A stretch of DNA of 64,000 nucleotides, taken from positions 1,419,355-1,483,354 of the forward strand of contig NZ_CP082326.1 of NCBI RefSeq assembly GCF_019884785.1. The letters are read 5' to 3'. The translations under genes and the position numbers were made by a program. Every line of letters begins with the position of its first letter. Position 1 is the first letter of the stretch. Shown here in pieces: positions 44,645-53,205 of this stretch. The DNA is from Crassaminicella profunda (GTDB taxonomy: Bacteria; Bacillota; Clostridia; Peptostreptococcales; Thermotaleaceae). Below the pieces are notes generated by a model. That model was given only the letters and a program-made list of their open reading frames with translations, was not told the origin of the DNA and made no database searches.

Positions 44645-45580
44645 ATGGAGAATCGATTGATTGCATCTTCATCTCCCCATATAAGGGCAGATGAATCTGT
44701 AAATAAAATAATGCGAGATGTTGTTATTGCATTGCTTCCTGCAACATTAGCAGGAGTATATTTCTTTAGAATGGGAGCTGTAAAAGTAATTTTAGCTGCA
44801 GTAATTGCTGCAGTACTAACAGAAGCTGCTATTCAAAAAATTTGTAAAAAACCAGTTACAATTAATGACTGGAGTGCAGTAGTTACAGGATTACTTTTAG
44901 CTTTTAATGTTCCAGCGAGTGCACCTTGGTGGATTCCAGTGATTGGATCTATTTTTGCCATTGCTATAGTGAAACAAGTATTTGGGGGACTTGGTCATAA
45001 CTTTATGAACCCAGCTTTAGCTGCACGTGCAATGCTACTTGCTTCATGGCCAGTTCAAATGACTGCTTGGGTAAAACCAGGAGTTGATGCTGTAAGTACA
45101 GCAACAACTTTAGGAATGTTAAAAGAAGGTACAGGAGAAGTACTTCCTTCATTAGGAGATTTAATCATAGGAAACGTTGGAGGATGTATTGGTGAAACTT
45201 CAGCACTATTATTAATTATTGGTGGAATTTATCTTGTATACAGAGGAGTTATTACACCAAGAATTCCAGTAATCTATATTGGTACAGTAGCAGTACTTAT
45301 GTTAATATTTGGAGGATTTGATATAACTTATATGCTTACTCATGTTTTCGCAGGTGGTTTGATGATTGGTGCAATATATATGGCAACAGATTATGCTTCA
45401 TCACCTGTAACACCAAAAGGGCAAATCATTTTTGCACTTGGATGTGGTATTTTAACTGCAGTTATTAGAAAATTTGGTGGATATCCAGAGGGAGTATCTT
45501 ACTCAATACTTGTAATGAACGTGGTTGCACCACTTATTGATAAGTATACAAGCCCAAGAGTATTTGGGGAGGTGAAGTAA
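44645..45580 (+). CDS. rnfD: Rnf complex subunit RnfD
   Basis: About 311 residues, eight or more membrane helices. The STATT sequence (151-155) contains the threonine expected to carry covalent FMN (SxAT-type motif). ATG 44645 fits GGGAGGG (44630-44636); the ATG at 44627 overlaps that site. Confidence 0.96.
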   Translation: MENRLIASSSPHIRADESVNKIMRDVVIALLPATLAGVYFFRMGAVKVILAAVIAAVLTEAAIQKICKKPVTINDWSAVVTGLLLAFNVPASAPWWIPVIGSIFAIAIVKQVFGGLGHNFMNPALAARAMLLASWPVQMTAWVKPGVDAVSTATTLGMLKEGTGEVLPSLGDLIIGNVGGCIGETSALLLIIGGIYLVYRGVITPRIPVIYIGTVAVLMLIFGGFDITYMLTHVFAGGLMIGAIYMATDYASSPVTPKGQIIFALGCGILTAVIRKFGGYPEGVSYSILVMNVVAPLIDKYTSPRVFGEVK

Positions 45581-46141
45581 ATGAAAGAAATAGCAAAATT
45601 AGGAATGATTCTTTTCATTATTGCAGCTGTAGCGGCTACTATACTTGGATATACAAATGATATTACAAAGGGGCCTATTGAAGAGCAAATGATTCAAGCC
45701 AATACAAAGGCGCGTCAAATAGTTCTTTCAGATGCTACTGATTTTGAAGAAGTGGAAAAGTCAGAATATGAAGGATATGAAAATATTGTTGAAGTTTATA
45801 AAGGGTTAAAAGATGGAGAGGTTGTAGGATATACAATTAAGACCAATCCAAACGGATATGGTGGAGCAGTTGAAGTAATGATAGGACTTGGTACGGATGA
45901 AGTTATTACTGGTGTAAATATTGGAAATCATTCAGAAACACCAGGCCTTGGTGCAAAAGCATCCGGAGAATTCAAAGATCAATACAATGGAAAAAGTACA
46001 AATACAGATGTAAATGTTATTAAATCAGGTACACCAAAAGATAATGAAGTTATGGCTATTTCAGGAGCTACTATTACTTCAAAAGCAGTAACTAAAGGAG
46101 TAAATAGTGCATTAAAATTATTTAATGAAAAATTAAAGTAG
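45581..46141 (+). CDS. rnfG: Rnf complex subunit RnfG
   Basis: 186 residues: an N-terminal membrane anchor and an extracytoplasmic FMN-binding domain. SGAT at 161-164 is the flavinylation motif, with Thr164 the expected FMN attachment site. Begins at the base after the rnfD stop. Confidence 0.97.
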   Translation: MKEIAKLGMILFIIAAVAATILGYTNDITKGPIEEQMIQANTKARQIVLSDATDFEEVEKSEYEGYENIVEVYKGLKDGEVVGYTIKTNPNGYGGAVEVMIGLGTDEVITGVNIGNHSETPGLGAKASGEFKDQYNGKSTNTDVNVIKSGTPKDNEVMAISGATITSKAVTKGVNSALKLFNEKLK

Positions 46142-46157
46142 TTTTGGGGGTGACGAA

Positions 46158-46760
46158 ATGAAGTTAGGAAAAACATTTATGAACGGGATAATATTTGAAA
46201 ACCCGATTTTCATACAAATGCTAGGAATGTGTCCAACTCTTGCTGTTACTACATCAGCAGAAAATGGCGTTGGTATGGGACTTGCGACAACCGCAGTTTT
46301 ATTAGGATCAAATGTAGTAATTTCATTATTAAAAAAGGTTATACCAAGTAAAATTCGTATACCGGCTTTTGTTGTTGTTATTGCAAGTTTCGTTACAGTT
46401 GTACAAATGTTATTAAAAGCGTATCTTCCTGCGCTAGATAGTAAATTAGGATTATTTATTCCATTGATCGTTGTTAACTGTATTATATTAGGAAGAGCAG
46501 AAGCATTTGCATCTAAAAATTCTGTAGCGGCTTCAGCTGTAGATGGAATTGGTATGGGATTAGGATTTACTTTAGCCCTTACAATTCTTGGAAGCGTTAG
46601 AGAAATATTAGGAGCGGGAGCTATATTTGGAAATGTTTTATTTGGAGCATCTTTCCAACCAGCTTTGATTATGATTCTTCCTCCAGGTGCTTTTCTTGCT
46701 TTAGGACTATTGTTAGCGCTTTTAAACTATGTTCAATCTAGAAAAGCAACTCAAAATTAA
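46158..46760 (+). CDS. rnfE: Rnf complex subunit RnfE
   Basis: 200 residues, six membrane helices, with the conserved N-terminal NPIFIQMLGMCPTLAVT. It pairs with the related RnfA to form the membrane iron-sulfur core. Confidence 0.97.
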   Translation: MKLGKTFMNGIIFENPIFIQMLGMCPTLAVTTSAENGVGMGLATTAVLLGSNVVISLLKKVIPSKIRIPAFVVVIASFVTVVQMLLKAYLPALDSKLGLFIPLIVVNCIILGRAEAFASKNSVAASAVDGIGMGLGFTLALTILGSVREILGAGAIFGNVLFGASFQPALIMILPPGAFLALGLLLALLNYVQSRKATQN

Positions 46761-46774
46761 AGGAGGGAAAAAAC

Positions 46775-47356
46775 GTGGATGTAAAAGGATTATTTGTTAT
46801 ACTTGTTAGTGGTATATTAGTAAATAACTTTATATTATCAAAATTCTTAGGAATTTGTCCATTTTTAGGAGTATCCAAGCAAGTTGAAACAGCTTCTGGT
46901 ATGGGGATGGCTGTTACGTTTGTTATGACTATCGCATCTATTATCACATATTTTGTTCAACATGCAATTTTGGAACCTTTTGGACTAGAATATTTGCAAA
47001 CGATAGCTTTTATATTAGTTATTGCTGCATTGGTACAGTTTGTAGAAATGGTTATTCAAAAGGTGAGTCCAACATTATACCAAGCATTAGGTGTTTATTT
47101 ACCGCTTATTACAACAAACTGTGCAGTACTTGGTTTAACAATTATGAATATTCAATCTGGTTATGGTTTAATTGAAACAATCGTAAATGCTATTGGAGCA
47201 GCAGTAGGTTTCTCCTTAGCGATTATTTTATTTGCTGGTATTAGAGAGCGTCTTGTAATATCAGATGTTCCTAGTGTGTTTAAAGGATTTCCAGTAGCGT
47301 TGATTACAGCAAGTTTGATGGCTATTGCATTTTTAGGATTTGCTGGACTTGTGTAA
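46775..47356 (+). CDS. rnfA: Rnf complex subunit RnfA
   Basis: 193 residues, six membrane helices, with NNFILSKFLGICPFLGVS and TTNCAVLG, the cysteine-containing half-sites. GTG start after AGGAGGG. Confidence 0.97.
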   Translation: MDVKGLFVILVSGILVNNFILSKFLGICPFLGVSKQVETASGMGMAVTFVMTIASIITYFVQHAILEPFGLEYLQTIAFILVIAALVQFVEMVIQKVSPTLYQALGVYLPLITTNCAVLGLTIMNIQSGYGLIETIVNAIGAAVGFSLAIILFAGIRERLVISDVPSVFKGFPVALITASLMAIAFLGFAGLV

Positions 47357-47371
47357 AAGGAGGGAAAGGAT

Positions 47372-48355
47372 ATGGATTTATCAACAATTTTAGGCCCTGT
47401 TGCGAGTATTGGAGGAATGGGACTATTATTTGGAGCAGGACTTGCATATGCTTCTCAAAAATTTGCAGTTGAAGTAGATCCTAGAGTAACTGCAATTGGG
47501 GAAGCACTTCCAGGAGCAAATTGTGGAGGATGTGGATTTCCAGGTTGTGGAGGACTTGCAAATGCAATCGTTGAAGGAAAAGCGCCAGTTAATGGTTGTC
47601 CTGTTGGTGGTGCTGAGTGTGCCGCAAAAATTGCTGAAATTATGGGTGTAGAAGCAGGAGCAGATGTAAGAAAAGTAGCAAAAGTTTTATGTGGTGGAGA
47701 TAATAAAAACTGTAAAGAAAAATATGAATATTATGGTATCCAAGATTGTAAGGCAGCGGCAATGGTTGCTGGCGGAAGTAAAAGTTGCGCATATGGATGT
47801 CTTGGTCTTGGAACTTGTGTAGATGTTTGTGCATTTGGAGCTATTGAGATTACAGATGGAAAAGTGGCAAGAATTATTCCAGAAAAATGTACAGGATGTG
47901 GAAAATGTATAGAAGCTTGTCCGAAGAATGTAATCGATTTAGTACCTTTTGAGCAAGATGTTATTGTGGAATGTAACAATAAGGAAAAAGGAAAAGCTGT
48001 TAAGGATAAATGTAGTGTTGGTTGTATTGGATGTCAGCTATGTGTGAGAGCATGTCCTTTTGAAGCAATAACTTTTGAAAATAATCTTGCAAAAATTGAT
48101 TATGATAAATGTAAAAATTGTATGTTATGTGCAGAAAAATGTCCTACAGGTGCAATTTATGCAAACTTTGAAAATAGAAAAAAAGCAGAAATTATTCCTG
48201 ACGACTGTATAGGATGTACCATTTGTGCAAAACAATGTCCAGTGGACGCAATAGAAGGTGAATTAAAACAGGTACACAAAGTTTTAGAAGATAAATGTAT
48301 TGGTTGTGGAGCTTGTGCAGCCAAATGTCCAAAGAAAACAATTGTTATGAAGTAA
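47372..48355 (+). CDS. rnfB: Rnf complex subunit RnfB, multi-cluster form
   Basis: 327 residues. An N-terminal membrane anchor, then a RnfB-type cluster (NCGGCGFPGCGG...NGCPVGG), then six further Cys groups (CAYGCLGLGTCVDVC, CTGCGKCIEACP, CSVGCIGCQLCVRACP, CKNCMLCAEKCP, CIGCTICAKQCP, CIGCGACAAKCP). The protein accepts electrons from ferredoxin. The number of Cys groups is high even for a clostridial RnfB. Confidence 0.97.
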   Translation: MDLSTILGPVASIGGMGLLFGAGLAYASQKFAVEVDPRVTAIGEALPGANCGGCGFPGCGGLANAIVEGKAPVNGCPVGGAECAAKIAEIMGVEAGADVRKVAKVLCGGDNKNCKEKYEYYGIQDCKAAAMVAGGSKSCAYGCLGLGTCVDVCAFGAIEITDGKVARIIPEKCTGCGKCIEACPKNVIDLVPFEQDVIVECNNKEKGKAVKDKCSVGCIGCQLCVRACPFEAITFENNLAKIDYDKCKNCMLCAEKCPTGAIYANFENRKKAEIIPDDCIGCTICAKQCPVDAIEGELKQVHKVLEDKCIGCGACAAKCPKKTIVMK

Positions 48356-48392
48356 ATAAAAGAACATGCCTTGTGGCATGTTCTTTTATTTA
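48353..48392 (+). terminator. Rho-independent terminator after the rnf operon
   Basis: TAAATAAAAGAACATGCC pairs with GGCATGTTCTTTTATTTA, loop TTGT. Confidence 0.9.
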
Positions 48393-48548
48393 CCATAGGA
48401 TCAAATGAATTTCATACTTGTAATGAACATATCAAAATGTTAAACTTAAGTTATATGAGAATAGGGGTATTCTGTTACAATAACAACCAAAAAGTATAAA
48501 TACATGAAGTCTTTGGTAAAATAACAATAGATATGTGAGATGGAAATA

Positions 48549-48923
48549 ATGACAAAATGGGATAAAATACTTATAGTGGCGGTTATTTTTTTTGCGCTGA
48601 TAGGAATGTTTTGGATAAAAGAAATAACTACTAATAATGAACATTTATATTTAATTATTGAAGTAGATGGAGAAGCGTATAAAAAAATATCTTTAGACGG
48701 TTCAGATGTTTCTAAAACAATAGAGATTAACACAAAATATGGACATAGTGTAATTGAAATAGATGGTAAAGGCGCTAGATTTTTAGAATCAGATTGTAAA
48801 GATCAATTATGTGTAAAGATGGGGAAAATTACAAAGTCCAATCAAACAAGTATTTGTTTGCCCAATAGAGTATCAATCAAACTTATATCAGAAAAATCAG
48901 ACGTAGATATTGTTAGCTACTAG
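48549..48923 (+). CDS. NusG domain II protein (EetA-like)
   Basis: About 124 residues: one N-terminal membrane helix (residues 6-25) and a small extracytoplasmic beta domain of NusG-II type with CKDQLCVKMG. It resembles the EetA half of the pair found in extracellular electron-transfer loci. ATG 48549 is preferred; ATG 48540 is an alternative. The Gx-transporter gene follows after 15 bases. Confidence 0.85.
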   Translation: MTKWDKILIVAVIFFALIGMFWIKEITTNNEHLYLIIEVDGEAYKKISLDGSDVSKTIEINTKYGHSVIEIDGKGARFLESDCKDQLCVKMGKITKSNQTSICLPNRVSIKLISEKSDVDIVSY

Positions 48924-48938
48924 GGAAAGGACTATATT

Positions 48939-49439
48939 ATGAAAGTAAAAAAGATAATCTATTTAGCATTGATTACTGCTATAGGAATTGCATTACACAT
49001 ATTAGAGTCCTCTATACCTTTGCCAATTAGCACCATACCTGGAGCAAAATTGGGGTTAGCAAATATTGTGAATTTAGTGACGTTAGTTGTATTTGGCTTT
49101 AAACAGGCATTAGTGGTTGCAGTATTGAGATGTTTTGTGGCAACCCTTGGAACTGGTGCTGTGACAGGTTTCTTTTATAGTTTGGCGGGTTCTTTATTAA
49201 GTACTCTTATTATGTGGGTGGTATATAAATATTTTTCAAAGTACTTTAGCTTAATTGGTGTAAGTGTTTTTGGGGCACTGGCTCATAATGTTGCTCAACT
49301 TACTGTTGCAAGCTTGATGATTGAAAATTATCTTATTTTTACATATTTGCCTATGATGATGATAATAAGCCTCTTCACTGGTTATTTTGTTGGTTTAGTG
49401 GCTATATATACCTCTAGTCATTTGAAGCGAATATTGTAA
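48939..49439 (+). CDS. Gx transporter family membrane protein (EetB-like)
   Basis: 166 residues, about five membrane helices, with the PGAKLGLANIVNL motif. Old annotations call this heptaprenyl diphosphate synthase component I. Together with the preceding NusG-II gene it forms a pair seen beside flavin-based redox genes. Confidence 0.85.
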   Translation: MKVKKIIYLALITAIGIALHILESSIPLPISTIPGAKLGLANIVNLVTLVVFGFKQALVVAVLRCFVATLGTGAVTGFFYSLAGSLLSTLIMWVVYKYFSKYFSLIGVSVFGALAHNVAQLTVASLMIENYLIFTYLPMMMIISLFTGYFVGLVAIYTSSHLKRIL

Positions 49440-49483
49440 AAAAAAGGATAAGCATATAGTTCTAGTAGATTGTAGGTGAAGAA

Positions 49484-50062
49484 ATGAAGAAAATTGTATT
49501 AGCATCAGCTTCTCCAAGGAGAAAAGAGATTCTTGAGCAATTTGGGTTATCTTTTGAAGTAAAGCAAGGAAATATAGAAGAAAAAATAAACCCAGAAGAA
49601 AAACCTGAACAAATTGCAATGAGTCTGGCATTTGAAAAGGCAATTGCAGTTGCAAAAAACTGTAAAAAAGGTGAAATTATTATTGCTGCAGATACAATTG
49701 TTGTGAAAAATAAAATTTTAGGTAAGCCTAAAGACAGTAAAGAAGCTTTTAGCATGTTAAAATTCCTTCAAGATGATATTCATCATGTGATTACAGGATT
49801 TGCAGTGATAGAGGCTGGTACCTATAATAAATTTGTGAGTTTTGAAAAAACAAAAGTGAAGATGAAACAGTTGACAGATGATGCTATCAACAGGTATATT
49901 GATACAGGAGAAGTTTGGGATAAAGCTGGTTCTTATGGTATTCAAGGAAAGGGTGCTGCCCTAATAGAATGGATTCATGGAGACTACTTTAATGTAGTTG
50001 GATTACCAATATCAAGAATTCAAAGTATATTTAGTGAACATTTTAACTTTGAGTTTGTTTAA
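49484..50062 (+). CDS. maf: Maf-family nucleoside triphosphate pyrophosphatase
   Basis: 192 residues, with LASASPRRKEIL at the N-terminus, the catalytic Asp region AADTIVVKN and GSYGIQGKGA. It hydrolyses non-canonical or excess nucleotides (dTTP/UTP type). maf-radC-mreB is the Bacillus order. Confidence 0.96.
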   Translation: MKKIVLASASPRRKEILEQFGLSFEVKQGNIEEKINPEEKPEQIAMSLAFEKAIAVAKNCKKGEIIIAADTIVVKNKILGKPKDSKEAFSMLKFLQDDIHHVITGFAVIEAGTYNKFVSFEKTKVKMKQLTDDAINRYIDTGEVWDKAGSYGIQGKGAALIEWIHGDYFNVVGLPISRIQSIFSEHFNFEFV

Positions 50063-50081
50063 GAGAAGGTGTGATAAAATA

Positions 50082-50777
50082 GTGGACAAGGATGATCATC
50101 TTTCTATTAAAGAAATGGCTAAAAGTGAACGACCCAGAGAAAAATTAATAAATTTTGGTGTGGGTAGTTTATCCAATGCGGAGTTATTAGCTATTTTGAT
50201 TAGAATAGGGACCAAAGAAAGTTCAGCTATTGGTTTGGCACAAAAAATTTTATCAGTAAGGAAAGATGGGTTAAGATACTTAGCAGATTGTACTATAGAC
50301 GAATTAAGTCATTTAAAAGGAATAGGAAAAACAAAGGCTTGTCAAATTATAGCTGCAATTGAATTAGGGAAGAGACTTTCCATGAGTATTTCAAAAGCTA
50401 AATTAAATATTCAATCTCCTAGGGATATAGCAAATGTTTTTATGGAAGAGATGAGATATTATAAAAAAGAATATTTTAAGAGCATACTCTTAAATACAAA
50501 GAATGAAATTGTTTCTACTGAAAATATTTCTATTGGAAGTCTAAATAGTTCATTAGTTCATCCAAGAGAAGTATTTGTAGGTGCTATAAGAAAAAGCGCT
50601 TCTTCAATAATTCTTATGCATAATCATCCTAGTGGCAATCCCAATCCAAGTAGTGAAGATATAAAAATCACAAAACGATTGATTGAAGCAGGAAAAATTA
50701 TTGGCATTGAAGTTTTAGATCATATTATCATTGGTGATGGAAAGTTTATAAGTTTAAAAGAGATTTCGATTATATAA
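50082..50777 (+). CDS. radC: RadC-family JAMM protein
   Basis: 231 residues from GTG 50082 (AGAAGGTG upstream). An N-terminal helix-hairpin-helix (LKGIGKTKACQI) precedes a JAMM metalloprotease-like domain (HNHPSGNPNPSSED). Function unresolved despite the DNA-repair name. The longer open frame back to 49998 overlaps maf and is unlikely to be used. Confidence 0.94.
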   Translation: MDKDDHLSIKEMAKSERPREKLINFGVGSLSNAELLAILIRIGTKESSAIGLAQKILSVRKDGLRYLADCTIDELSHLKGIGKTKACQIIAAIELGKRLSMSISKAKLNIQSPRDIANVFMEEMRYYKKEYFKSILLNTKNEIVSTENISIGSLNSSLVHPREVFVGAIRKSASSIILMHNHPSGNPNPSSEDIKITKRLIEAGKIIGIEVLDHIIIGDGKFISLKEISII

Positions 50778-50802
50778 AGGAGTTTAGGAAGGAGCAGTAT
50801 GG

Positions 50803-51837
50803 ATGGGATTATTTAATTACTTTTCAAAGGATATGGGAATAGATTTAGGAACAGCAAATACACTTGTGTATATTAGAGGTAGAGGGATTGTGGTAAGAGA
50901 ACCTTCTGTAGTTGCTATACAGGAAGATACGAAGGAAGTTTTAGCTGTAGGACAAGAAGCAAAGCAAATGATAGGTAGAACACCTGGAAATATTATTGCT
51001 ATTAGACCTTTAAAAGATGGCGTAATAGCTGATTTTGATATAACACAGAGTATGTTAAAATATTTTATTAAAAGGGCTTATCCTAAAAAGTCTTTATTGT
51101 TTGCACCACGTGTAGTAGTAGGGGTACCATCTGGAGTAACAGAGGTTGAAAGAAGATCTGTAGAAGAAGCTGCTCTTCAAGCTGGAGCAAAAGAGGCCTA
51201 TCTTATAGAAGAACCTATGGCTGCGGCTATTGGAGCAGGATTACCTGTAGAAGAGCCTACCGGTAGCATGGTTGTTGATATTGGAGGAGGTACGACAGAA
51301 ATTGCAGTAATTTCATTAGGTGGTATTGTAACAAGTAGATCTGTTAGAGTTGGTGGAGATGAATTAGATGAGTCTATTGTCCAATATATAAAGAAAGAGT
51401 ATAGTTTAATGATTGGAGAAAGAACAGCTGAAGAAATAAAGGTAACAGTTGGCTCAGCGTTTCCTAAAGTAAAAGAAGAAAAAATGGCAATAAGAGGAAG
51501 AGATTTGGTTTCAGGATTACCTAAAACTTTAACCATTACTTCAACAGAGATATTAGAAGCATTGCATGAACCGATTAATACAATTATTGAGGCTATCAAG
51601 TATACTTTAGAAAAAACGCCTCCAGAACTTGCATCAGATATTATGGAACAAGGAATTATGCTTACTGGTGGAGGTGCTCTTTTAGATGGATTCAACAAAT
51701 TAGTACGAAAAGAAACAGGTATGCCTGTTCATATTGCGGAGGAACCACTTGATTGTGTTGCATTAGGTACGGGTAAGACAATTGAAGAAATTGAAACATT
51801 AAAAAGAGTACTTATTTCTTCGAAGAGACTTAGATAA
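50803..51837 (+). CDS. mreB: Rod-shape protein MreB
   Basis: 344-residue bacterial actin. Phosphate loops [12 protein letters not shown] and [13 protein letters not shown], and the adenosine motif [10 protein letters not shown]. It directs lateral wall synthesis together with mreC, mreD, pbp2 and rodA downstream. AGGAAGGAG ribosome binding site. Confidence 0.98.
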   Translation: MGLFNYFSKDMGIDLGTANTLVYIRGRGIVVREPSVVAIQEDTKEVLAVGQEAKQMIGRTPGNIIAIRPLKDGVIADFDITQSMLKYFIKRAYPKKSLLFAPRVVVGVPSGVTEVERRSVEEAALQAGAKEAYLIEEPMAAAIGAGLPVEEPTGSMVVDIGGGTTEIAVISLGGIVTSRSVRVGGDELDESIVQYIKKEYSLMIGERTAEEIKVTVGSAFPKVKEEKMAIRGRDLVSGLPKTLTITSTEILEALHEPINTIIEAIKYTLEKTPPELASDIMEQGIMLTGGGALLDGFNKLVRKETGMPVHIAEEPLDCVALGTGKTIEEIETLKRVLISSKRLR

Positions 51838-51851
51838 AGTGGTGAGAAGTT

Positions 51852-52685
51852 ATGAAAAAGCTGGTAAAAAGGGGAACAAAGATGATAGTAACATTTGTTA
51901 CTATCATTCTCATTATTATAATGGGAATTACAATAGGTGGAAGAGCAAAAGTAACAATGCCTGAAAATATTATTGGTAAAGTGATAACACCAATACAGAA
52001 AGTGCTTTATAAGGGTGGTCAAGGTGTTGAACGTACAATAAGTTCGTTATTTACGTTTAGAACAATTGCAAAGGAAAATGAGTTATTAAAAAAAGAAGCA
52101 GAAAAGCTCAATCAGAAAGTAATACAATTATCTCTTACAAGAGATGAATTAAATGAACTAAGAAATTTATATGGTGCGCTAAATTATGCAAAAGAGAATC
52201 ATAAGAATGATTATGTAACAGCAAGTATTACAGGAAAAGATATTGGAAATTGGTTTAACATGTTTACCATTGATGTAGGAAAAGATCAAGGGGTAAGAAA
52301 AGATAGCACTGTAATGAATGGTGAAGGATTAATTGGAAGAGTTTTTGAAGTAGGAGATGATTGGTCTAAAGTTGTAACGATTATAGATAATAAAAGTTCT
52401 GTAAGTTTTCAGATTTTACGGAACAATCAATATATTGGAGTAATTAGAGGAAGTGTAAAGGGTGAACTTAAGGGATATTTGATTGACCCTGAGGCAGATG
52501 TATTAGTTGGAGATAAATTAATTACCTCAGGACTTAGTATGTATGAAAAGGGAATACTCATTGGTGAAATTAAAGAAGTCATAAAGCAGGAAGATGAACT
52601 CTTAAAAACCATTGTAGTAGAACCTGAAGTAAATTTTAAAAAACTAGACAAAGTATTCATTATAAAATCTGATAAATTAAATTAA
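51852..52685 (+). CDS. mreC: Rod-shape protein MreC
   Basis: 277 residues: an N-terminal membrane helix (residues 15-33), a coiled coil (about 70-105) and the beta-rich MreC domain. Links MreB to the extracytoplasmic synthases. Confidence 0.96.
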   Translation: MKKLVKRGTKMIVTFVTIILIIIMGITIGGRAKVTMPENIIGKVITPIQKVLYKGGQGVERTISSLFTFRTIAKENELLKKEAEKLNQKVIQLSLTRDELNELRNLYGALNYAKENHKNDYVTASITGKDIGNWFNMFTIDVGKDQGVRKDSTVMNGEGLIGRVFEVGDDWSKVVTIIDNKSSVSFQILRNNQYIGVIRGSVKGELKGYLIDPEADVLVGDKLITSGLSMYEKGILIGEIKEVIKQEDELLKTIVVEPEVNFKKLDKVFIIKSDKLN

Positions 52686-52698
52686 AGGGGCTACATGT

Positions 52699-53199
52699 AT
52701 GAGAGTGTTAGCTGTTTCATTCATTATCATAATAAATTTTTTAATACAATCTACTTTTTTGCAACACTTTAGAATATTAGGGGTGCTTCCTAATACGAGT
52801 TTAATTGTTGTTGTTGGATTTTCTATTTTATGGGGAAAGAAAAGTGGAGCTATAATTGGTTTTTTTACAGGAATGCTACAGGATATATTATTAGGAAATA
52901 TGATAGGTGCCAATGCATTAATTTATATGTTGATAGGCTATAATATTGGAATTTTAGAAAAGAAAATTTATAAAGATAATCATTTAGCACCTATATTTTT
53001 TACAACTATTTCTACTATATTATACCAATTAATGTACTATGTAATTATGTATATAGCTCATAATGGGGCCAACATAATTTTTCTGTTTAGGAAAATTGTC
53101 TTTTTAGAAGTCATATATAATGCTGTCTTATCTATATTCATTTATAGCATTTTATACAAACTTACGAGACATCCTTATATGAAAGTAAAAACAAGGTGA
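52699..53199 (+). CDS. mreD: Rod-shape protein MreD
   Basis: 166 residues with five or six membrane helices, including the LQDILLGNMIGANAL segment. Lies between mreC and the PBP2 gene. Confidence 0.94.
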   Translation: MRVLAVSFIIIINFLIQSTFLQHFRILGVLPNTSLIVVVGFSILWGKKSGAIIGFFTGMLQDILLGNMIGANALIYMLIGYNIGILEKKIYKDNHLAPIFFTTISTILYQLMYYVIMYIAHNGANIIFLFRKIVFLEVIYNAVLSIFIYSILYKLTRHPYMKVKTR

Positions 53200-53205
53200 T
53201 GAGAA

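Noticed and set aside
49998-50081. N-terminal extension of RadC
   Set aside because: It overlaps the end of maf and lacks homology; GTG 50082 with AGAAGGTG upstream is the better start.
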